Shown in pieces: positions 6,343-11,968 of a stretch of DNA of 13,387 nt. Location: assembly GCA_002350625.1 (NCBI GenBank), contig DEFE01000001.1, positions 14,226-27,612 of the forward strand, read 5' to 3'. Within the stretch, counting starts at the first letter, position 1. Each line of letters starts with the position of its first letter. This DNA is from Lachnospiraceae bacterium UBA2860. Lineage in GTDB: Bacteria; Bacillota; Clostridia; Lachnospirales; Lachnospiraceae. Both the position numbers and the translations under genes were made by a program. The notes under the pieces are model-generated. The model was not told where the DNA came from. It searched no databases and was given only the letters and a program-made list of their open reading frames with translations.

Positions 6343-6371
6343 ATTATAGCACTGACGTATGAAAATGGCAA
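6343..6371 (-). promoter_or_regulatory. promoter of tRNA-Val(CAC)
   Basis: On the minus strand, TTGCCA (6371-6366), a 17-nt spacer and a perfect TATAAT (6348-6343) lie just before the tRNA. No good plus-strand promoter for rpiB is visible in 6336-6441. Confidence 0.85.
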
Positions 6372-6441
6372 CAGAAAGTTATCGCGGGGGTTTTTTGAAC
6401 AGGGACGGGTCTGCGTCCTGATCTGAAGAGGAGGTACAGGA

Positions 6442-6906
6442 ATGAAGATTGCTTTTGGCAGCGACCACGCAGGAATTGAACTGAAGCTTTTCCTTATGGA
6501 GCACCTGAAGGAGCAGGGATTTGAGTGCGTCGACTACGGCAATTACGACCCGAACGAGCGCGGCGACAATTATCCGGAGCCGGGCCGGAAGGTGGCGGAG
6601 GCGATCCGCGCCGGCGAGGCGGAGAGGGGCGTCCTTGTCTGCGGGACGGGGCTTGGCATCTCGCTCGCAGCGAACAAGGTGCCGGGGATCCGCGCCTGCG
6701 TCTGCTCCGAGCCGTACACGGCCTCGATGTCGGTCCGGCACAACAACTGCCAGATCGTCTCCATGGGCGCGCGCGTCGTCGGGCGCGAGCTGGCCGCGAT
6801 GATCGTCGACACCTTCTTCAGCAGTACCTTTGAGGGCGGCCGCCACGCGATGCGCGTCGACATGATCAGCCAGATCGAGCGCGATTACGGGATGGAGAAG
6901 GCCTGA
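6442..6906 (+). CDS. rpiB: ribose-5-phosphate isomerase B (RpiB/LacAB family)
   Basis: A 154-aa enzyme interconverting ribose 5-phosphate and ribulose 5-phosphate in the non-oxidative pentose phosphate pathway. The start has a strong GAGGAGGT site at 6427-6434. Motifs match RpiB: MKIAFGSDHAG at the N-terminus (Asp8, His9), VCGTGLGISLAANK at 66-79 with the catalytic Cys67 and anion-hole GTG, and SVRHNNCQIVSMGARVVG around His100. Length is normal for the family (about 140-155). LacA/LacB or allose-phosphate isomerase activity cannot be excluded, but no lactose or allose genes are nearby, so the household role is most likely. It is followed by a strong terminator. Confidence 0.93.
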   Translation: MKIAFGSDHAGIELKLFLMEHLKEQGFECVDYGNYDPNERGDNYPEPGRKVAEAIRAGEAERGVLVCGTGLGISLAANKVPGIRACVCSEPYTASMSVRHNNCQIVSMGARVVGRELAAMIVDTFFSSTFEGGRHAMRVDMISQIERDYGMEKA

Positions 6907-6944
6907 AAATCAGCCGAATCCGGCGCAATTAATGGACAAGAGAA

Positions 6945-6976
6945 GCCCTGAGCGCCGATGATAGGGTGACACATCG
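6945..6976 (+). other. possible pseudoknotted RNA element before the rpiB terminator
   Basis: CGATG (6956-6960) can pair with CATCG (6972-6976) around an 11-nt loop whose AGGG (6963-6966) can pair with CCCT upstream (6946-6949). The helix ends exactly where the terminator stem begins at 6977. It may be an rpiB 3' UTR structure or part of a regulatory element. No separate promoter is visible for it, and it matches no riboswitch I recognise. Confidence 0.3.
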
Positions 6977-7015
6977 ACGGAAGTGTAGCCTCATGTGCGA
7001 CACTTCCGTTTTTTT
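6977..7015 (+). terminator. intrinsic terminator between rpiB and the MntP-like gene
   Basis: A perfect 10-bp stem (ACGGAAGTGT at 6977-6986 with 7000-7009) and a 13-nt loop, followed by seven T and then a second T run. Confidence 0.85.
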
Positions 7016-7020
7016 GCTTT

Positions 7021-7049
7021 TTTCACTTGGATGGATGCGCGCTTATAAT
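7021..7049 (+). promoter_or_regulatory. probable promoter of the MntP-like gene
   Basis: A perfect TATAAT (7044-7049) with a weak -35, TTTCAC (7021-7026), at 17 nt. It lies directly after the terminator, which leaves only a short leader before 7088. Confidence 0.5.
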
Positions 7050-7087
7050 AGCGAAGATATTATTTAGTTGTCAGATGGAGAATGTTT

Positions 7088-7678
7088 ATGGGTCTTTGGC
7101 AGACAAATCTGATTGCAATCGGCCTGTCCCTCGACGTCTTCGCGTACTGCCTTTACAAGGGCGCGATGGTGTCGCAGGTGAAGAAGGCGGAGATCACCAA
7201 GATGGTTGCAATCTTCACGGCATTTCAGACGGGCATGCTGATCGTCGGAAATGCGATCACGTGGATTCCGGTGATCCGGGACAGCTACGAATCGGCGACC
7301 CGCATCTGGAAGTTCATGGCATCCCTGCTGTTCTTCGGCCTCGGCATCCTGATGATCGTCAAGTCATTTACGCACAGGAACAGGAAAATCGAAGAGCACA
7401 AGCAGGATGATTACAATTACCGCGTCATCACGTTCTGGGCGTTCGTCACGTCGCTCGACGCGCTGATCGCGGGGGTCGGCTTCGGCTTCCTCGGCCTCGG
7501 TCTGATCGTCATGGCGCTGATCGTGGCCATCATCACGGCGGCCTGCGCCATCGTCGGCTTTATCGCCGGCTACCGGCTCGGCTGCGGCCCGATGAACCGG
7601 TTCGTGACGGTGGGCGGATGTCTGGTGCTGATCGGCGGCATCGATCTGTTCGCCAATTATGTGACAGCAATTCGCTGA
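7088..7678 (+). CDS. MntP-family putative manganese efflux pump
   Basis: A 196-aa protein with six predicted membrane helices and the two-fold repeat of the MntP family, whose E. coli member exports Mn2+. The ATG at 7088 is preferred over 7082 because GGAG (7077-7080) is at the right distance. The first repeat carries IGLSLDVFA with Asp16, and the second carries FVTSLDALIAGVGFGFL with Asp124; these acidic residues in helices 1 and 4 are the ones important for transport in known MntP. The pattern ends GGCLVLIGGIDLF, again as in MntP. A charged loop, HRNRKIEEHKQDD, lies at about 96-108 between the repeats. I see no yybP-ykoY manganese riboswitch in front. The substrate is inferred from family and could be another divalent metal. 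The next gene lies 87 bases downstream without a clear terminator. Confidence 0.8.
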   Translation: MGLWQTNLIAIGLSLDVFAYCLYKGAMVSQVKKAEITKMVAIFTAFQTGMLIVGNAITWIPVIRDSYESATRIWKFMASLLFFGLGILMIVKSFTHRNRKIEEHKQDDYNYRVITFWAFVTSLDALIAGVGFGFLGLGLIVMALIVAIITAACAIVGFIAGYRLGCGPMNRFVTVGGCLVLIGGIDLFANYVTAIR

Positions 7679-7702
7679 AGAAAGATATCAGTAAAAGAAG
7701 AG

Positions 7703-7732
7703 CCGCGCCCGGAAAACCCGGCCGGGACGCGG
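7703..7732 (+). other. GC-rich hairpin between the MntP-like and radical SAM genes
   Basis: CCGCGCCCGG (7703-7712) pairs with 7722-7732 with one bulged base; the loop is AAAACCCGG. No T run follows, so it is more likely an mRNA processing or stability structure than a full terminator. I see no promoter in 7679-7765. Confidence 0.35.
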
Positions 7733-7765
7733 GACATGTGTAAGAACGAAGGAGGAAAAGAAATT

Positions 7766-9322
7766 ATGGCTTCATTAGCACACGCTGCCGAACGAAAGGC
7801 ATTTGAGATCGCGATCAGACAGGCCGTCCGCTACGTCAAGAAGGAAGGCAAGGACAAGAGCGAACAGATGAGCAAACTGGTGGACTTCGTGAAGAAGTTC
7901 ATGGGCAGCGCCTATTCGGAAGAGCAGTATCAGCTTGCAAAGTGGACGATCACGTCTCCCGAGAGCAAGTGGTCGCGTTTCTTTGCAAAGGGCTTTGACG
8001 AGATCGATGAAAATGTTCTCGTCACGATCCTGCTGAACATGGGCTATGAAGCGCTTTACCGCGGCACGAAGCTCGTCAGAAAGAGCCGCGAGGAGCATGA
8101 CTGCAACATTCCGTGGCTGATTCTTCTCGACCCGACGAGCGCCTGCAACCTGCACTGCACGGGCTGCTGGGCTTCGGAGTACGGCCACAAGCTGAATCTG
8201 ACCTACGACGAGATCGACAGCATCATCCAGCAGGGCAAGAACCTCGGCATTCATTTCTATATCATGACGGGCGGCGAGCCGCTCGTCCGCAAGAAGGACG
8301 TGCTGAAGCTCGCGGAGAAACACTATGACTGCGAGTTCCACATCTTCACGAACGGCACGCTGATCGACGACGCGTTCTGCAAGGAAGTGCAGCGCCTCGG
8401 CAACCTGAGCTTCGGCATCTCCGTCGAGGGCTTCGAGGAGGTCAACGACGGCCGCCGCGGCGAGGGCGTCTATCAGAAGGTTATGGACGCGTTTGACCTG
8501 ATGCGCAGCTACGGCCTCATCTACGGCGCTTCCTGCTGCTACACGAGAGCCAATATCGCGACGATCACGAGCGACGAGTTCGTCACGCTCCTCGAGGACA
8601 AGGGCTGCCGCTACGCGTGGTACTTCCACTACATGCCGGTCGGCAACGACGCGGACGTCTCCCTCCTTCCGACGATGGAGCAGAGAGAGTACATGCTGCA
8701 CAGGGTGCGCGCGATCCGTCACGACCGCATGCTCTTCACGATGGACTTCCAGAATGACGGCGAGTTCGTCGGCGGCTGCATCGCCGGCGGCCGGAACTAC
8801 TGCCACATCAACAGCAACGGCGACGTGGAGCCCTGCGTGTTCATCCACTACTCCAATATGAACATCCGCGAGCACAGCCTCATCGAGTGCCTGCAGCAGC
8901 CGCTGTTCCAGGAGTACAGAAACCGCCAGCCGTTCAACAAGAACCTGCTGCGCCCCTGCCCGATGCTGGAGAATCCGCAGATGCTGCAGGAGATGGTGGA
9001 GAGATCCGGCGCGCATTCGACGGATCTCACCTCTCCGGAGTCCGTGGAGCATCAGTGCGAGAAGTGCTATCAGTACGCGCGCGACTGGGCGCCGAGAGCG
9101 GAGCGCATCTGGAACGAGAAGGTGCATCCGGAGAAGAAGTACGAGAACTTCAAGAACTGGAGACCGAAGACGGATCCGAAGGATTATTACTCGAACGCGG
9201 ATTCTTTGAGCCCGGAGGACATCGAAGACGACAAGAAGGCCGCCGTCCTCGTCGAGGCGTGGAAAGCGGAGCATCCGGCCGCGGAAGACAACCGCATCAT
9301 CTCGGCGACGCCGCTGGAATAA
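7766..9322 (+). CDS. radical SAM protein with SPASM-like C-terminus, function unknown
   Basis: A 518-aa protein. The ATG at 7766 follows AAGGAGG (7749-7755); an in-frame ATG at 7736 has no such site. Residues 1-110 look helical and hydrophilic. The radical SAM core begins near 115, with the cluster motif CNLHCTGCW (Cys127, Cys131, Cys134) that binds the [4Fe-4S] cluster and S-adenosylmethionine, followed by MTGGEPL (the GGE motif) and FGISVEGF. After the barrel comes GGCIAGGRNYCHINSNGDVEPCVF, the Cys-rich arrangement of SPASM/Twitch domains, then RPCPML and CEKCYQYARDW, so one or two auxiliary clusters are likely. SPASM proteins often modify peptides or activate other enzymes, but no precursor peptide or glycyl-radical enzyme is visible here. 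The last ~60 residues are charged. It probably shares a transcript with the MntP-like gene. The substrate is unknown. Confidence 0.85.
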   Translation: MASLAHAAERKAFEIAIRQAVRYVKKEGKDKSEQMSKLVDFVKKFMGSAYSEEQYQLAKWTITSPESKWSRFFAKGFDEIDENVLVTILLNMGYEALYRGTKLVRKSREEHDCNIPWLILLDPTSACNLHCTGCWASEYGHKLNLTYDEIDSIIQQGKNLGIHFYIMTGGEPLVRKKDVLKLAEKHYDCEFHIFTNGTLIDDAFCKEVQRLGNLSFGISVEGFEEVNDGRRGEGVYQKVMDAFDLMRSYGLIYGASCCYTRANIATITSDEFVTLLEDKGCRYAWYFHYMPVGNDADVSLLPTMEQREYMLHRVRAIRHDRMLFTMDFQNDGEFVGGCIAGGRNYCHINSNGDVEPCVFIHYSNMNIREHSLIECLQQPLFQEYRNRQPFNKNLLRPCPMLENPQMLQEMVERSGAHSTDLTSPESVEHQCEKCYQYARDWAPRAERIWNEKVHPEKKYENFKNWRPKTDPKDYYSNADSLSPEDIEDDKKAAVLVEAWKAEHPAAEDNRIISATPLE

Positions 9323-9341
9323 AGGCGGGCGCCATTTGAGA

Positions 9342-9385
9342 AAAAAGAAAGCTGTGACCACCGACGGGTGTTCACAGCTTTTTAT
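9342..9385. terminator. bidirectional terminator between the radical SAM and TetR genes
   Basis: AAAGCTGTGA (9348-9357) pairs with 9372-9381 and an inner CACC/GGTG extends the helix after one mismatch. A T run follows on the plus strand and an A run precedes it (T run on the minus strand), so it serves both convergent genes. It overlaps the TetR stop codon. Confidence 0.9.
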
Positions 9386-9945
9386 TTGATGAGATCGAGG
9401 ACGGAGTGGGACAGCAGGTACTTGCAGCAGGCCGCGATGTCCTCGGCGGACACGTCGTCGCCGCTGAGCAGCCAGTCCCGGATCGTGTTGACGAGACCGT
9501 AGGTGTAGTAGGTCGCGAGGATTTCCTTGCTGAGGTAATGGTGGCGCTCGTCGGCGCGCATGGAGAAGCGCTCGGCGAGGTCGAGAAATGTATTGTAGAT
9601 GTAGCGCGTGAGGATCTGCTCGAAGGAATTCGGGCCGGGCTCCATCATGCACGCGCGCCGATAGAACTTCCGGTCCTTGTCGAGGCAGCGGCAGAACATG
9701 ACGATGGCTTCAAGCTCCATGCCGTTCTCCAGCATCAGGTCGACGCTGTCCGTGACGCGCGTCTTGAAGATCCATTCGAGTACCTCATACTTGTCCTGGA
9801 AATGCTTGTAAAATGTGGGACGTATGAGACCGGCCTGCCCGGTGATCATCTTGATCGTGATCTTGTCGAAGGGGGTCGTAAGGAGAAGCTCATGGAAGCA
9901 ATCTGCGAGTAATTCTTTTGTCAGATCCTTTTTTGTTGTTTCCAT
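9382..9945 (-). CDS. TetR-family transcriptional regulator (DhaS-like)
   Basis: A 187-aa regulator. The N-terminal DNA-binding domain spans about residues 8-55, with the helix-turn-helix around FDKITIKMITGQAGLIRPTFYKHFQDKYEVLEWIF, broken here into its key parts: DKITIK, the GLIRPTFY recognition helix, and FQDKYEVLEW. This pattern is typical of the TetR group that includes DhaS, the dihydroxyacetone-kinase regulator, but no dha genes are present. The C-terminal part is helical and is the expected ligand pocket. The gene is convergent with the radical SAM gene and divergent from the NlpC/P60 gene. No Shine-Dalgarno precedes the ATG at 9945, while an extended -10 sits only seven bases away, so the mRNA may be leaderless. 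Targets are unknown; likely candidates are its own promoter and the neighbours. Confidence 0.85.
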   Translation of the reverse strand: METTKKDLTKELLADCFHELLLTTPFDKITIKMITGQAGLIRPTFYKHFQDKYEVLEWIFKTRVTDSVDLMLENGMELEAIVMFCRCLDKDRKFYRRACMMEPGPNSFEQILTRYIYNTFLDLAERFSMRADERHHYLSKEILATYYTYGLVNTIRDWLLSGDDVSAEDIAACCKYLLSHSVLDLIK

Positions 9946-9952
9946 GCGCTGA

Positions 9953-9961
9953 ATTATAACA
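9953..9961 (-). promoter_or_regulatory. extended -10 promoter of the TetR gene
   Basis: On the minus strand TGTTATAAT is an exact extended -10. The -35 position holds only CTGTCC. Transcription is expected to start at or next to the A of the ATG (seven bases between TATAAT and the codon). Confidence 0.6.
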
Positions 9962-10017
9962 TATTTTCCTCAAAAGGACAGCCGAAAAGCCCCGCTTCGG
10001 GAGCTGCCGCCAATAAA

Positions 10018-10052
10018 TTAACATAATATGTCACACGCGTCACTTATGTTAA
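10018..10052. promoter_or_regulatory. inverted repeat in the TetR/NlpC divergent region
   Basis: TTAACATAA (10018-10026) and TTATGTTAA (10044-10052) are perfect 9-bp arms 17 bases apart. GTCAC occurs twice between the arms (10030, 10039) and twice more downstream (10092, 10116). The rest of 9962-10080 is AT-rich with one small CCCG-CTT-CGGG hairpin near 9988-9998. A regulator site is plausible; binding by the adjacent TetR is inference. Confidence 0.4.
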
Positions 10053-10080
10053 CATCTTTGTAACAATTTGTAAAAACTTG

Positions 10081-10109
10081 TTGATTGTTTTGTCACAGGA
10101 TGTTATACT
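10081..10109 (+). promoter_or_regulatory. promoter of the NlpC/P60 gene
   Basis: TTGATT (10081-10086), a 17-nt spacer and TATACT (10104-10109), the latter with an upstream TG giving an extended -10. The start of transcription should be near 10116, leaving a leader of about 80 nt. Confidence 0.75.
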
Positions 10110-10119
10110 TGCCCTGTCA

Positions 10120-10188
10120 CGGGCCGCGGGAGAGGGGAGACCCTCTCAAGCTTTGGGGAGTTGCCGCAGCCCGGATCAAAGCAAGGAG
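10120..10188 (+). promoter_or_regulatory. structured 5' leader with pseudoknot at the ribosome site (candidate riboswitch)
   Basis: Possible pairing: outer helix CGGGC (10120-10124) with GCCCG (10169-10173); after a 1x1 mismatch, GCGG (10126-10129) with CCGC (10164-10167); an inner hairpin GAGAGGG (10130-10136), GAGA loop, CCCTCTC (10141-10147). The remaining internal strand contains GCTTTG (10150-10155), which pairs with CAAAGC (10177-10182), lying directly before the Shine-Dalgarno AAGGAG (10183-10188). This compact nested helix plus pseudoknot against the ribosome site is the layout of translational riboswitches. I do not recognise a known class; ydaO/yuaA (c-di-AMP) controls similar genes but is longer and has other conserved sequence. 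Confidence 0.5.
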
Positions 10189-10195
10189 ATAGGTT

Positions 10196-11785
10196 ATGAA
10201 AAAACAGGTACTCAGCGTGCTCCTGGCAGGCGTGATGACGGTTGCGTCCGCGTCGCCGGCTTTTGCCGATGAGCAGAGCAATCTGGAACAATATGTACAG
10301 GAACACAAGGAAGCGCTCTGGAGCACGGAAGCGACGCTCGAAGAGCTCGCCGCAAGAAGAGAGCAGGTGCAGTCCGAGATCAGCACGATGAACGCCGACC
10401 TCGTCGACCTCATGGTCGAGATCAACCAGGCCGAGGATGACATAAAAACCGCCGGCAAGAAGATCAAGGAGACGCGGAAAGAGATCAAGAAGACGGAGAA
10501 GCAGCTCAAGGCCGCGATCAAGGTCCGCGACAGCCGCTACGAGGATATGAAGAAGCGTATCCAGTACATCTACGAAAATGGCGGCAACGACGGCTGGGCC
10601 GTGATGGTGCTCGGCTCCGAGGACATCGAGACCCTGCTCAACAAGGCCGAGTACGCCTCCGAAATCCAGGCGACCGACCAGGCTTCGCTGCATGAGCTGA
10701 AGAAGACAGTCGATGACATTTCCGCCATGAAGACGTCTCTCAAGAAGAAGCAGAAGAAGCAGAAGGCGCAGAAGAGCACGCTCGAGGCGCAGAAGACCGC
10801 CCTCAGCGAGGAGAAGGTCACGCTCGACAAAGCGATCGAGGAGAAGAAAGCATCCGACGCCGACTACGAGGCGCAGATCGCTGAGGCGCAGGCGCAGGCC
10901 GACGAGCTGAGCGATATCATCCGCGGCGAGAACGCGAGGATCGCCGAGATCGAGGCGGAGAAGGAAAGAGCAGCCGAAGAGGCAGCCCGCATCGCGGCGG
11001 CAGAGGCGGCGGCGCGCGAGCGCGAGGCCGAGGAAGCAGCCCGCTACGACGAAGAAGAGGAAGATTACGAAGAGGCGTCCTACGACGAGGACGACGATGA
11101 TGTCACGGGAGAATCCTACGACGAGGATAAGGACGACTACGATTCCTACGATGAAGACGAGGAAGACTACGACTCCTATGACGAGGACGAGGATTACGAC
11201 GAGCCCTCTTATGACGACGATGAAGACAGCTACACCGGCGAGGGCGACGACGATTACGACTATGACTATGAGTCCTACGACGAGGACGACGAGGACTTCG
11301 AAGGCTACAGCTACGACGAGGATGAGGAAGATTACGACTCGTACGACAGCTATGACGACGAGGACTACGACTACGACGAAGACGACTATGATTATGACGA
11401 GGACGATGATGAGGACTCCTATTCCTCTTCCGGCTCCGGCGATTTCATCGTCGACTACGCGGACCAGTTCGTCGGCAACCCCTACGTCTGGGGCGGCAAC
11501 TCGCTGACAAGCGGCTGCGACTGCTCGCACTTCGTGTACCTCGTGCTCTCGAACTGCGGCGTGTACAGCGGCGGCTACGCCACCTCCGGCGAGTGGGCGG
11601 GGCTCGGCAGCTCGGTCGGCTCCCTGTCGAACGCGCAGGCCGGCGACGTCATCGTCTACAGCGGCCACGTCGCGATCTACGACGGCAGCGGCGGCATCGT
11701 CGAGGCGCAGAGCGAATCGACGGGCATCACGCACAGCCGCTCGGCCTCCTATAAATCAATCATTTCGATCAGAAGATTCGTATAA
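10196..11785 (+). CDS. secreted NlpC/P60 peptidoglycan endopeptidase with coiled coil and acidic Asp/Tyr linker
   Basis: A 529-aa exported cell-wall hydrolase. The start has AAGGAG at 10183-10188. The signal peptide MKKQ plus hydrophobic core ends SPAFA before DEQSN. Residues about 30-280 are a long charged coiled coil with the CwlO/PcsB pattern, containing Lys-rich and then Ala/Glu-rich parts; in relatives this part binds the FtsEX complex or controls activity. Residues about 284-408 are almost only Asp, Glu, Tyr and Ser, with repeated SYDEDE/DYD units. The C-terminal NlpC/P60 domain starts near 415: FVGNPYVWGG, then GCDCSHF with catalytic Cys443, GDVIVYSGHVAIY with His491, and IVEAQ. NlpC/P60 enzymes cut D-Glu to meso-diaminopimelate (or Lys) bonds in stem peptides. 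The likely role is wall remodelling at growth or division. DCSHF replaces the more usual DCSGF. It is a single-gene transcript with its own promoter, structured leader and terminator. Confidence 0.93.
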   Translation: MKKQVLSVLLAGVMTVASASPAFADEQSNLEQYVQEHKEALWSTEATLEELAARREQVQSEISTMNADLVDLMVEINQAEDDIKTAGKKIKETRKEIKKTEKQLKAAIKVRDSRYEDMKKRIQYIYENGGNDGWAVMVLGSEDIETLLNKAEYASEIQATDQASLHELKKTVDDISAMKTSLKKKQKKQKAQKSTLEAQKTALSEEKVTLDKAIEEKKASDADYEAQIAEAQAQADELSDIIRGENARIAEIEAEKERAAEEAARIAAAEAAAREREAEEAARYDEEEEDYEEASYDEDDDDVTGESYDEDKDDYDSYDEDEEDYDSYDEDEDYDEPSYDDDEDSYTGEGDDDYDYDYESYDEDDEDFEGYSYDEDEEDYDSYDSYDDEDYDYDEDDYDYDEDDDEDSYSSSGSGDFIVDYADQFVGNPYVWGGNSLTSGCDCSHFVYLVLSNCGVYSGGYATSGEWAGLGSSVGSLSNAQAGDVIVYSGHVAIYDGSGGIVEAQSESTGITHSRSASYKSIISIRRFV

Positions 11786-11799
11786 AGCATACAGTGGTG

Positions 11800-11830
11800 A
11801 CCCCCGGGGCGGATGTCCCGGGGGTTTTTC
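11800..11830 (+). terminator. intrinsic terminator of the NlpC/P60 gene
   Basis: ACCCCCGGG (11800-11808) pairs with CCCGGGGGT (11817-11825) around an 8-nt loop, followed by T5. Confidence 0.9.
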
Positions 11831-11835
11831 GGGCG

Positions 11836-11874
11836 AAAAACATGACAAGGGGTCAGACCCCTTGTCATGTTTTT
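11836..11874. repeat. 39-nt near-perfect palindrome (second terminator or dispersed repeat)
   Basis: The 19-base arm at 11836-11854 (five A, then ACATGACAAGGGGTC less its first A) is the exact reverse complement of 11856-11874, with a single central base. On each strand the right arm ends in T5, so it can terminate in both directions. Its core GGGGTCAGACCCC resembles short palindromes I have seen repeated in many bacterial genomes, so it may be a dispersed REP-like element. Confidence 0.75.
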
Positions 11875-11902
11875 ACCTTGTCCGGCCTGTCAAACGCAGG
11901 GA

Positions 11903-11931
11903 TTGCAGTTTTTTCCGCAAAACTGTATACT
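11903..11931 (+). promoter_or_regulatory. promoter of the deacetylase gene
   Basis: TTGCAG (11903-11908), a 17-nt spacer and TATACT (11926-11931). The start codon at 11969 lies about 37 bases further. Confidence 0.7.
11906..11925. promoter_or_regulatory. inverted repeat inside the deacetylase promoter spacer
   Basis: CAGTTTT (11906-11912) and AAAACTG (11919-11925) form a perfect 7-bp inverted repeat with a 6-nt centre. It begins within the -35 and ends exactly before the -10, so a bound protein would block the promoter. That it is an operator is inference. Confidence 0.4.
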
Positions 11932-11968
11932 ATTATAGTTGTGAAGAAAAAATGGCAGGAAACCCACC

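Noticed and set aside
6390..6441. Plus-strand promoter for rpiB (TTGAAC with a downstream TGATCT)
   Set aside because: The -10 is poor and the spacing 18; not convincing enough to list as a feature.
6907..7087. yybP-ykoY manganese riboswitch before the MntP-like gene
   Set aside because: The conserved loop sequences of that class are absent, and a perfect TATAAT at 7044 leaves too short a leader.
7775..9652. Long minus-strand reading frame (625 codons) opposite the radical SAM and TetR genes
   Set aside because: It is low in recognisable motifs, crosses a bidirectional terminator and two real genes, and arises from the GC-rich codon bias of the opposite strand.
10115..10195. Assignment of the NlpC/P60 leader as a ydaO/yuaA (c-di-AMP) riboswitch
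   Set aside because: Known members are about 120 nt or more with conserved blocks I do not find here; the gene context alone is not enough.
11040..11420. Asp/Tyr codon repeats as a CRISPR array or tandem DNA repeat
   Set aside because: The units are irregular, in frame and without spacers; they are coding repeats of a protein linker.
10103..11734. Long minus-strand reading frame (543 codons) opposite the NlpC/P60 gene
   Set aside because: It is Val/Ile/Leu-rich only because it reads the Asp/Glu/Tyr codons backwards. The plus-strand frame has signal peptide, ribosome site, catalytic motifs and terminator.
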